DNA of 12,306 nucleotides, taken from assembly GCA_025655635.1 (NCBI GenBank), contig JAHXIM010000356.1:1-12306 (forward strand). Direction: 5' to 3'. The notes beneath the pieces were generated by a model. It was not told the origin of the DNA, searched no databases, and saw only the letters and a program-made list of their open reading frames with translations. Source of the DNA: a gamma proteobacterium symbiont of Lucinoma myriamae (GTDB taxonomy: Bacteria > Pseudomonadota > Gammaproteobacteria > GRL18). Positions 1 through 5,999 of the stretch are shown in pieces. Position 1 is the first letter of the stretch, and the number at the start of each line of letters is the position of its first letter. Both the position numbers and the translations under genes were made by a program.

Positions 1-150
1 TCTGCACTTATTATAACATTTCTGGTCGATCTGGTCACTCAAAAATAGGGATAATTCCTTACATTTCAAATAGATAATATTTTTTTCAGGGCTGACTAAG
101 TACGTAAAGACCATCTGGTAATATTCCTCTTGTCCAACAAAATAATAATA
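1..150. other. Non-coding stretch, no gene recognised
   Basis: I see no convincing reading frame, RNA gene, repeat or terminator in this AT-rich stretch. It lies downstream of the small HTH gene at 326-592 and beyond the decayed mrp fragment at 151-275. It may be an eroded remnant of something larger that continues outside the window, but nothing here allows a specific call. Confidence 0.5.
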
Positions 151-275
151 AAAAACTAAACTACATGACGTTCAACTTAACGTTGAAGCATTAATATTAG
201 TCATTCTTATTCACAATTACTACAGATATGGATAGACATATTTTCTATGACACCCAATACCGACACATTAACTTT
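151..275 (-). pseudogene. Decayed, internally deleted copy of the mrp 3' end
   Basis: Two blocks match the mrp region without gaps. Bases 151-218 match 733-800, with about nine mismatches by eye; this covers the last codons, the TAA stop and the downstream flank of mrp. Bases 219-275 match 1046-1102, with about eight mismatches; this is the stretch around the mrp CxxC motif. The 245 bases between the blocks in mrp (801-1045) are missing. The junction falls on a 7-base repeat, cacaatt, found in mrp at both 794-800 and 1039-1045, so the deletion probably arose between these short repeats. Because 245 is not a multiple of three, the copy is frameshifted, and a stop follows soon after. It cannot encode a useful Mrp tail. 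It faces the same way as mrp and lies on the far side of the HTH gene. Confidence 0.85.
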
Positions 276-325
276 ATTCCTGCTGTTGGAGTATTTCTAC
301 AGGCATGCTTAAAATGCCATGCTCA

Positions 326-592
326 TTAAGTTGGCTTAAAACGAAAGCCAATCCGATACAGGCAACTCATTAACAGATCAATTGAAAATTTCTCAATTTT
401 TCCATTTTTCAAATCACTCACACGAGGTTGAGTTAAACCCAGGTGTTCGGCCGCTTGTTTTTGCTGCCAGCCCTTGTCATCAATAATATCACGTAAAACA
501 ATCATTAAATCGGAACGAGTTTGTAACTCAGATGCCTCTGCTTTATTGTCTGTTACGGCATCAAATATATTGTCATATGCGACCGTAGCCAT
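326..592 (-). CDS. Small XRE-type HTH regulator, HigA-like antitoxin family, solitary
   Basis: This 88-residue protein is almost entirely a helix-turn-helix domain of the HTH_37/XRE type. The DNA-binding helices lie around residues 43-63, including the stretch GWQQKQAAEHLGLTQPRVSD, followed by the family pattern of a K-I-x-K-F-S turn and a C-terminal helix. Such proteins act as DNA-binding antitoxins or as stand-alone regulators, usually repressing their own promoter. The ATG start is supported by a strong GAGGAAA Shine-Dalgarno sequence at 597-603. No RelE/HigB-type toxin gene lies on either side: upstream are only about 95 bases before the mrp terminator, and downstream is the decayed mrp fragment. 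It is therefore a solitary regulator or an antitoxin that has lost its partner. A perfect palindrome at 623-637 in its promoter region suggests self-repression. Family assignment is fairly sure; the biological role is unknown. Confidence 0.8.
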   Translation of the reverse strand: MATVAYDNIFDAVTDNKAEASELQTRSDLMIVLRDIIDDKGWQQKQAAEHLGLTQPRVSDLKNGKIEKFSIDLLMSCLYRIGFRFKPT

Positions 593-622
593 TTTATTTC
601 CTCAATTAGTATAAAAGAACCT

Positions 623-637
623 TACGATAATATCGTA
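623..637. promoter_or_regulatory. Perfect 15-bp palindrome, probable operator of the HTH gene
   Basis: The sequence TACGATA-A-TATCGTA has 7-base arms around a single central base. It lies about 30 bases upstream of the HTH gene's start codon, where its promoter should be. A plausible minus-strand -10 element, TATACT, lies at 608-613, so a protein bound at the palindrome would block transcription. Small XRE proteins usually bind such symmetric sites as dimers. Binding by the adjacent gene product is inferred from position only. Confidence 0.6.
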
Positions 638-687
638 CAATTTTCAATAATTAAAAGTATTTTGCCTGTTAATCATGAAATTCAAGC

Positions 688-724
688 AAAAAAAAGCCGC
701 TTACATTGCTGTTAAGCGGCTTTT
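688..724 (-). terminator. Intrinsic terminator of mrp, possibly bidirectional
   Basis: A perfect 12-bp stem (692-703 with 713-724, core AGCCGCTTA/TAAGCGGCT) encloses a 9-base loop. Read on the minus strand, the direction of mrp, it runs into eight T residues (complement of the A run 688-695). It lies about 55 bases past the mrp stop codon. The other strand has a shorter TTTT tract, so it could also stop transcription coming from the left. It separates mrp from the HTH gene, which therefore needs its own promoter. Confidence 0.9.
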
Positions 725-778
725 CTATTGTAAAAAATTAAACTAAATGACGTTCAACTTAGCGTTGAGCCATCAAAA

Positions 779-1864
779 TTAATCATTCTTAATCACAATT
801 TTAGGGAACTTATTGCTATAGTCACGAGCTTTAAGTGCTAATTTAGCACCCACTTTACGTGCGATATCAATATACAGTTCAGTAATACGGCTATCAGGTT
901 CAGAAAACACGGTTGGTTTACCTTCATCTGCTAACTGACGAATACTCATATCCAGCGGTAATGCGCCTAATAAATCGACATTTTCTTCATCAGACATGCG
1001 CTGACCGCCGCCTTCACCAAAGATGCGCTCTTCGTGACCACAATTACTGCAGATATGAGTAGACATATTTTCTACTACACCCAGTACCGGCACATTGACT
1101 TTTTCAAACATCTTGAGACCCTTACGGGCATCTAATAAGGCAATATCCTGAGGAGTGGTGACAATAACAGCACCACTGACTGGAATTTTTTGTGCCAGTG
1201 TTAGCTGCACATCACCGGTGCCAGGCGGCAGATCCACAACCAGATAATCTACATCTTTCCAGCGTGTATCTTTAAATAATTGCTCCAGCGCCTGAGTGAC
1301 CATTGGGCCACGCCAGATCATTGGCGTATCATCATCGACTAAAAAACCAATTGACATGGTTTGAATACCATAATTCAACATCGGCTCTAAAGACTGACCA
1401 TCTGCTGATTCCGGCTTGCCTGATATGCCTAACATTCTGGGCATACTTGGGCCATAAATATCAGCATCAAGTACACCAACTCGTGCACCTTCTGCCGCCA
1501 GAGCTAAAGCAATGTTAACAGTCGTGGTTGATTTACCAACTCCACCCTTACCAGAAGCAACTGCAACGATATTTTTAACACCCTGAATCGGCTGCACCCC
1601 TTTTTGTACGGCGTGTACCACAATCTTACTGCTGAGATTGATGACGACATCATCAATACCATCAACTTGTTTGAGCAGCTCAGTTAATTTGTCAGTGAGT
1701 TCCTGCTGATATCCTTTATGAGGGAAACCTAATTCAATATCAACGATTGCTTTAGAACCATCTACCTGCGTGTCTTTTACGCAATGAGCAGATGCTAGAT
1801 CGCTCTCTAAATACGGATCGATAAATTCTTTTAATTTTTCGTTTACTTGTTCTGCAGTTGCCAT
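779..1864 (-). CDS. mrp: Mrp/ApbC iron-sulfur cluster carrier ATPase
   Basis: This 361-residue cytoplasmic protein belongs to the Mrp/NBP35 group of P-loop ATPases that bind an Fe-S cluster between two subunits and pass it to target proteins. Residues 1 to about 85 form the MIP18/DUF59-like N-terminal domain. The deviant Walker A motif GKGGVGKS is at residues 105-112, the DADIYGPS segment at 133-140 and the Walker B-like DLPPGTGD at 211-218. The cluster-binding CSNC motif has cysteines at 272 and 275. Length is normal for the family, and I see no damage. The ATG start is supported by a GGAG at 1874-1877. It diverges from metG, an arrangement common in gammaproteobacteria. A partial decayed copy of its 3' end lies at 151-275. 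Its likely clients include the Fe-S proteins encoded nearby (RsxB, RsxC, Nth), but that link is inference. Confidence 0.95.
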   Translation of the reverse strand: MATAEQVNEKLKEFIDPYLESDLASAHCVKDTQVDGSKAIVDIELGFPHKGYQQELTDKLTELLKQVDGIDDVVINLSSKIVVHAVQKGVQPIQGVKNIVAVASGKGGVGKSTTTVNIALALAAEGARVGVLDADIYGPSMPRMLGISGKPESADGQSLEPMLNYGIQTMSIGFLVDDDTPMIWRGPMVTQALEQLFKDTRWKDVDYLVVDLPPGTGDVQLTLAQKIPVSGAVIVTTPQDIALLDARKGLKMFEKVNVPVLGVVENMSTHICSNCGHEERIFGEGGGQRMSDEENVDLLGALPLDMSIRQLADEGKPTVFSEPDSRITELYIDIARKVGAKLALKARDYSNKFPKIVIKND

Positions 1865-1925
1865 GTTTAAAAACTCCAGCTATATTTTTGCTAAATAAAT
1901 TAATTCTTGAGTAAATTAGTCGACT

Positions 1926-1953
1926 ATTATACAGTTTTCATTATAATACACAA
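1926..1953 (-). promoter_or_regulatory. Candidate sigma-70 promoter for mrp
   Basis: Read on the minus strand there is a perfect -10 element TATAAT (1926-1931). A weaker -35 element, TTGTGT (1948-1953), lies 16 bases upstream of it. Transcription would start near 1918, giving a leader of roughly 55 bases before the mrp ATG. A second TATAAT on the same strand (1940-1945) lacks a good -35 partner. Confidence 0.45.
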
Positions 1954-2063
1954 ATAGACTCAACAATGAATCCCAAAAAATGAATTCATAATCAGATAAA
2001 AACTATTATAAATGTGTTCTTTTCATAGTAAGGTGTTAAATCAAGCATTGAAGCCTGCTGAAC

Positions 2064-2093
2064 TTGAGAAAGAACCCATAAAATTGTTAAGAT
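2064..2093 (+). promoter_or_regulatory. Candidate sigma-70 promoter for metG
   Basis: A -35-like TTGAGA (2064-2069, five of six consensus bases) is followed after 18 bases by a -10-like TAAGAT (2088-2093, four of six). Transcription would begin near 2100, about 35 bases before the metG start. This is a motif call only, in an AT-rich region where chance matches are common. Confidence 0.35.
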
Positions 2094-2134
2094 ACCCCGT
2101 TTACTTTTAACTTAATCCGCAGGCAGTTCAAGTC

Positions 2135-4264
2135 ATGGAAACACAAGCAAACTCTGGTAGCACAAGCAACTCAAAAAATAGAAAAATCCTGGTTACCAGT
2201 GCATTACCCTATGCCAATGGTTCAATCCATTTGGGGCATCTTGTTGAATACATTCAGACAGACATATGGGTACGTTTTCAAAAAATGCAAGGTCATGAAT
2301 GCTACTATGTCTGTGCAGATGATGCTCACGGCACACCGATTATGCTGCGCGCTCAGTCTGAAGGAATTACTCCAGAGCAACTCATTAGTGACACCAGCGA
2401 TGAACATCAGGCTGATTTTAAAGATTTTGCCGTCAACTTTGATAATTTTCACAGCACTCACTCGCCTGAAAACCGTTTTTTTGCCGAAACTATTTATAAC
2501 CGTCTTAATAATGCCGGTCATATCAGCAAGCGAACCATTTCACAGGCTTATGATCCTGAAAAAGAAATGTTTTTACCCGATCGTTTTATTAAAGGTGAGT
2601 GTCCAAAATGCGGTGCAGAAGATCAATACGGTGATAATTGTGAAGCCTGTGGAGCCACTTATAGTACGACTGAACTAAAAAATGCTGTTTCTGTCGTTTC
2701 CGGTGCTAAGCCTATTGAAAAAGATTCCGAACACTATTTTTTCAAACTACCTGATTTTGAGTCCATGCTTAAAGAGTGGACTGCTTCAGGGCACTTGCAG
2801 GATGAAGTCAGTAACAAACTGCAAGAGTGGTTTGAGGCAGGCCTGCAGGAATGGGATATTTCCCGTGATGCACCCTATTTTGGTTTCGAAATTCCCAATG
2901 CACCAGGCAAATACTTTTATGTCTGGCTCGATGCCCCTATTGGTTATATCGCTAGTTTTAAAAATCTTTGTGATAAGAAAGGTATTGATTTTGATAGCTT
3001 TTGGGAGGCTGATAGCAATACCGAGTTATATCATTTCATTGGTAAGGATATTATTTACTTTCATGGTTTATTCTGGCCTGCAATATTACATGGTTCTGGT
3101 TTTAGAACACCCACTGCTATTTTCTCACACGGTTTTTTAACGGTTGACGGCAAAAAAATGTCTAAGTCTCGGGGTACATTTATTAAGGCACGTACCTACC
3201 TCAATGAACTCAATCCGGAATATCTGCGTTATTATTTCTCTGCCAAGTTAGGCAGCGGCGTCACTGATTTAGATTTAAATCTTGAAGACTTCCGTCTGCG
3301 CGTTAACTCTGATCTGGTAGGTAAAGTGGTTAATATCGCCAGTCGCTGTGCAGGCTTTGTGAAAAAGAAATTTAATTCAACCTTATCTGACAACATTAGC
3401 GAACCTGAATTATTTGCTCAATTTGCTGATGCATCAGAGTCAATTGCCGGGCATTACGAAAAGCGTGAATTCAGCAAAGCCATTCGTGAAATCATGGCTC
3501 TGGCTGATCTAGCCAATCAATACATTGATGAAAAGAAACCCTGGCAGGCCATTAAAGAAGAAGGCCGTGAACAGGAAGTTCATGATGTCTGCAGTATGGG
3601 ACTTAATTTATTCCGCCAGTTAATGATTTATCTCAGCCCGGCGTTACCTGTTATGGCTGAAAAGACCTGTGACTTTTTAAATATCGACGCCATGCAGTGG
3701 AGTGATGCACAAACCCCGTTAACCGGGCATGAAATTAAAAAATTCAAACCACTGATGATGCGCGTTGAAGAAGACAAAGTTCAGGCGGTCATCGATGCCT
3801 CTAAAGAAGAGCTACAGACAGCTGAGAAAAAAGAAACAGCCAAAAAACAGGAAACCCCTGAAGAAAAAACAGCACCAATAGCCAGTGAAAGTGATCCATC
3901 ACACATACAGGCAGATCCCATTAGCGATACGATCAGCTTTGACGATTTTGCTAAAATTGACCTGCGTATTGCTAAAATCATTAAGGCAGAGCATGTCGAA
4001 AAGGCTGATAAGCTTCTGCAATTGACTCTGGATTTGGGCGGCGAAACCCGCAATGTCTTTGCCGGCATCAAATCGGCCTATGCGCCGGAAGATTTAGAAG
4101 GTAAACTTACTGTTATGGTGGCTAATTTAGCCCCTCGAAAGATGCGTTTTGGTGTTTCCGAGGGCATGGTTTTGGCAGCGGGCCCTGGTGGTGAAGATTT
4201 ATGGATACTCAATCCCGAAGGTGATCAGAGCAATGGCGCTCAACCCGGGATGAAAGTGAAGTAA
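2135..4264 (+). CDS. metG: Methionyl-tRNA synthetase with C-terminal tRNA-binding domain
   Basis: This 709-residue class I aminoacyl-tRNA synthetase charges tRNA-Met with methionine in the cytoplasm. The HIGH-type signature reads HLGH at residues 32-35, and the catalytic KMSKS loop is at 341-345. A zinc-binding knuckle has cysteines at 156, 159, 169 and 172, as in the E. coli type. The anticodon-binding helical domain follows. A Lys/Glu-rich linker (about residues 550-590) leads to a Trbp111/EMAP-like tRNA-binding domain covering roughly the last 105 residues, which makes the dimeric E. coli-like form. The protein is slightly longer than the E. coli enzyme (677 residues) because of a short N-terminal extension and the linker. 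The ATG start has only a weak upstream AGG; the conserved KILVT segment begins at residue 17, so the exact start is less certain than the gene. It diverges from mrp. Confidence 0.97.
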   Translation: METQANSGSTSNSKNRKILVTSALPYANGSIHLGHLVEYIQTDIWVRFQKMQGHECYYVCADDAHGTPIMLRAQSEGITPEQLISDTSDEHQADFKDFAVNFDNFHSTHSPENRFFAETIYNRLNNAGHISKRTISQAYDPEKEMFLPDRFIKGECPKCGAEDQYGDNCEACGATYSTTELKNAVSVVSGAKPIEKDSEHYFFKLPDFESMLKEWTASGHLQDEVSNKLQEWFEAGLQEWDISRDAPYFGFEIPNAPGKYFYVWLDAPIGYIASFKNLCDKKGIDFDSFWEADSNTELYHFIGKDIIYFHGLFWPAILHGSGFRTPTAIFSHGFLTVDGKKMSKSRGTFIKARTYLNELNPEYLRYYFSAKLGSGVTDLDLNLEDFRLRVNSDLVGKVVNIASRCAGFVKKKFNSTLSDNISEPELFAQFADASESIAGHYEKREFSKAIREIMALADLANQYIDEKKPWQAIKEEGREQEVHDVCSMGLNLFRQLMIYLSPALPVMAEKTCDFLNIDAMQWSDAQTPLTGHEIKKFKPLMMRVEEDKVQAVIDASKEELQTAEKKETAKKQETPEEKTAPIASESDPSHIQADPISDTISFDDFAKIDLRIAKIIKAEHVEKADKLLQLTLDLGGETRNVFAGIKSAYAPEDLEGKLTVMVANLAPRKMRFGVSEGMVLAAGPGGEDLWILNPEGDQSNGAQPGMKVK

Positions 4265-4272
4265 AATATAAT

Positions 4273-4488
4273 ATGCCCACAGTAATAAGGATTGGTCCTT
4301 TTCGTTTCTTCTTTTATAGTAACGAAAATGGTGAACCGGCACACATTCATATCCAAAGGGAACGAATGTTAGCAAAATTTTGGTTAAAGCCTGTAGCCTT
4401 AGCCAGCTCAACAAGATTCTCTTCCAAAGAGTTGAGAAAACTTGAGTCATTAGTTATTGAGCATAGAGAAAATTTTTTGGAGGCCTGA
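4273..4488 (+). CDS. DUF4160 family protein, ended early by TGA
   Basis: This 71-residue protein begins MPTVIRIGPFRFFFYSNE, followed by the PAHIHIQRE segment with its H-x-H pair and the AKFWL strand, all typical of DUF4160. The biochemical function of the family is not known to me. Family members usually end in a form like LEAW-x-EYFG. Here the reading frame stops at TGA (4486-4488) exactly at the expected tryptophan, and the codons beyond it read N-E-H-L-G-S before another stop at 4507-4509. A single G-to-A change therefore appears to have removed the last seven residues. No good Shine-Dalgarno sequence precedes the ATG, which lies 8 bases after the metG stop, so translation may be coupled to metG. 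It is paired with the DUF2442 gene that starts two bases after its stop. Confidence 0.8.
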   Translation: MPTVIRIGPFRFFFYSNENGEPAHIHIQRERMLAKFWLKPVALASSTRFSSKELRKLESLVIEHRENFLEA

Positions 4489-4489
4489 A

Positions 4490-4735
4490 ATGAGCACCTT
4501 GGCAGTTGAGTTACACCCACAAGCACAAACGTTATCATGCACAGAAGAAAGTATTATTGTTGAATTAGTTGACGGACGAATTATTTCCGCACCTTTAGTC
4601 TGGTTTCCCAGACTTTCTCAGGCAACTAAAAAACAGCTTGAGAACTGGGAATTATTAGGTGATGGTGAGGGGATTCATTGGCCAGAAATAGATGAAGATC
4701 TTAGTGTTTTGGGTTTACTTACGGGTACTCATTAA
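4490..4735 (+). CDS. DUF2442 family protein
   Basis: This 81-residue acidic protein carries the DUF2442 pattern: a short strand, then VELVDGRIISAPLVWFPRL, a helix with ATKKQLENW, and the ending GEGIHWPEIDEDLSVLGLL. I chose the ATG at 4490 because a strong GGAGG (4479-4483) sits six bases upstream and the family starts at about this point; an upstream TTG at 4457 would add unrelated residues. DUF2442 genes often stand next to DUF4160 genes, as here. By analogy with other pairs of tiny co-transcribed genes this has been thought of as toxin-antitoxin-like, but no activity can be read from the sequence. The pair interrupts the common metG-rsxA neighbourhood, so it was probably acquired. Confidence 0.85.
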   Translation: MSTLAVELHPQAQTLSCTEESIIVELVDGRIISAPLVWFPRLSQATKKQLENWELLGDGEGIHWPEIDEDLSVLGLLTGTH

Positions 4736-4742
4736 AATCTTT

Positions 4743-4794
4743 TTAACAACATACAAACTTATTAACATATCAACCTAATAACTTAACAACATAC
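4743..4794 (+). repeat. TTAACA repeats upstream of rsxA
   Basis: The 12-base sequence TTAACAACATAC occurs twice, at 4743-4754 and 4783-4794. A third partial copy, TTAACATAT, begins at 4762. The three TTAACA units start 19 and 21 bases apart, close to two helical turns each, so they would lie on the same face of the DNA. The array ends 12 bases before the rsxA ATG, which lacks a visible Shine-Dalgarno sequence. It could be a binding site for a regulator of the rsx operon or only a local duplication in AT-rich DNA. Confidence 0.5.
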
Positions 4795-4806
4795 GACTAT
4801 TATTAT

Positions 4807-5394
4807 ATGGGCGAATATTTTTTACTATTAATTTCCACTATCCTGGTGAACAACTTTGTTCTGGTTAAATTCCTGGGGCTATGTCCCTTTATGGGATCAT
4901 CAAGAAAGTTGGAAGTGGCTACCGGCATGGCTCTGGCGACAACGTTTGTGCTGACCCTGTCTTCTGCATCAAGCTATCTGGTCAATCACTATATACTGCT
5001 ACCGCTGGGAATTGAATACCTCAGAACCATTGCCTTTATTCTGGTCATTGCTGCCGTCGTCAACTTCACCGAAATGGTGGTTCATAAAACCAGCCCTATG
5101 CTCTATCAGGTGCTGGGTATGTTTTTACCACTGATCACCACTAACTGTGCTGTACTGGGTGTTGCACTACTGAATGTACAAACCGGCTACGGTTTCTTTG
5201 AATCCATTTTATTCGGCTTTGGTGCCGCCATTGGTTTTTCTCTTGTAATGGTATTATTTGCATCTATTCGTGAGCGCCTTGCTGCTGCCGATGTACCAGA
5301 GATTTTTCAGGGGGCTCCTATTGGCTTAATTACCGCTGGTCTGATGTCAATTGCATTTTTAGGGTTTGCCGGTCTGGATAAGGGGTTAAATTAA
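4807..5394 (+). CDS. rsxA: RsxA/RnfA, membrane subunit of the Rsx/Rnf electron-transport complex
   Basis: This 195-residue inner-membrane protein has about six hydrophobic segments. It resembles E. coli RsxA (193 residues) from the N-terminus on, including LVNNFVLVKFLGLCPFMG. RnfA and RnfE are homologous halves of the membrane core, arranged in opposite orientations; published structural work places an Fe-S centre between them held by paired cysteines. The matching cysteines here are Cys26 in GLCPFMG and Cys114 in TTNCAVLG. The complex moves electrons between reduced ferredoxin and NAD+/NADH, coupled to ion movement; in E. coli it keeps SoxR reduced. It is the first gene of the operon. No clear Shine-Dalgarno sequence precedes the ATG, but homology makes the start firm. 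The stop overlaps the rsxB start (TAATG). Confidence 0.96.
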   Translation: MGEYFLLLISTILVNNFVLVKFLGLCPFMGSSRKLEVATGMALATTFVLTLSSASSYLVNHYILLPLGIEYLRTIAFILVIAAVVNFTEMVVHKTSPMLYQVLGMFLPLITTNCAVLGVALLNVQTGYGFFESILFGFGAAIGFSLVMVLFASIRERLAAADVPEIFQGAPIGLITAGLMSIAFLGFAGLDKGLN

Positions 5395-5999
5395 TGCTCT
5401 CTGGTATCCTGGCATTTATTGCTCTGGCTTCTTTCTTTGGCCTTGTTTTAGGACTTGCTTCTGTTTTATTTAAGGTAGAATCCAGTCCTGTTGTTGATAA
5501 AATTGATGCCCTGCTGCCGCAAACTCAGTGTGGACAATGCTCTTTTGCCGGTTGTCATCCTTATGCTGAAGCCATTGCTGCAGGTGAAGCACCGATTAAC
5601 CTCTGTCCTCCAGGTGGTGACAATTTAATACAATCACTGGCTGATCTGCTTGATGTTGAAGTACTGCAGATGGATGCCGATGAAGATGCCAATCAGGGAC
5701 CAACGGTTGCTGTTATTATAGAAGACACCTGTATCGGCTGCACCCTGTGTATTCAGGCCTGTCCGGTTGATGCTATTTTGGGCGCTGCCAAACAAATGCA
5801 TACTGTTATCGAAAGTGAATGCACAGGCTGTGAGCTGTGTTTAGCACCCTGCCCGGTGGATTGCATTGAAATGATCCCGGTCAAGCAAACGGTTAAAAAC
5901 TGGCGCTGGCCGGCACCACAATATAATGCCAATAATCAAGCCGCTGAAACTATTTTCACCACACTTGATCATGTTCTGGCGGAGAATGCCAAACCATGA
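5394..5999 (+). CDS. rsxB: RsxB/RnfB, iron-sulfur subunit of the Rsx/Rnf complex
   Basis: This 201-residue protein has one N-terminal membrane anchor (about residues 3-25). An Fe-S domain follows with cysteines 46, 49, 54 and 71 in the RnfB pattern. A double ferredoxin domain holds two 4Fe-4S motifs (Cys113, 116, 119, 123 and Cys143, 146, 149, 153). It is the likely entry or exit point for electrons from soluble ferredoxin and passes them into the membrane core. All expected ligands are present. The length is close to E. coli RsxB (192). The ATG shares its A with the rsxA stop, and an AGGGG at 5381-5385 serves as ribosome binding site, so translation is probably coupled. Confidence 0.97.
   Translation: MLSGILAFIALASFFGLVLGLASVLFKVESSPVVDKIDALLPQTQCGQCSFAGCHPYAEAIAAGEAPINLCPPGGDNLIQSLADLLDVEVLQMDADEDANQGPTVAVIIEDTCIGCTLCIQACPVDAILGAAKQMHTVIESECTGCELCLAPCPVDCIEMIPVKQTVKNWRWPAPQYNANNQAAETIFTTLDHVLAENAKP

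Noticed and set aside
302..322. GGCAT/ATGCC inverted repeat just after the HTH gene as a terminator
   Set aside because: Five base pairs, AT-rich surroundings and no T-run following on the minus strand.
1980..1989. Palindrome ATGAATTCAT in the mrp-metG gap as an operator
   Set aside because: Ten-base AT-rich palindromes are expected by chance, and it does not overlap either candidate promoter.
4267..4272. TATAAT directly before the DUF4160 start codon
   Set aside because: It is too close to the ATG to serve as a -10 element for this gene, and no -35 partner is evident. AT-rich junctions give such matches by chance.
4457..4489. Longer DUF2442 protein starting at TTG 4457
   Set aside because: The ATG at 4490 has a well-spaced GGAGG and matches the family start; the extra residues come from the DUF4160 coding sequence in another frame.
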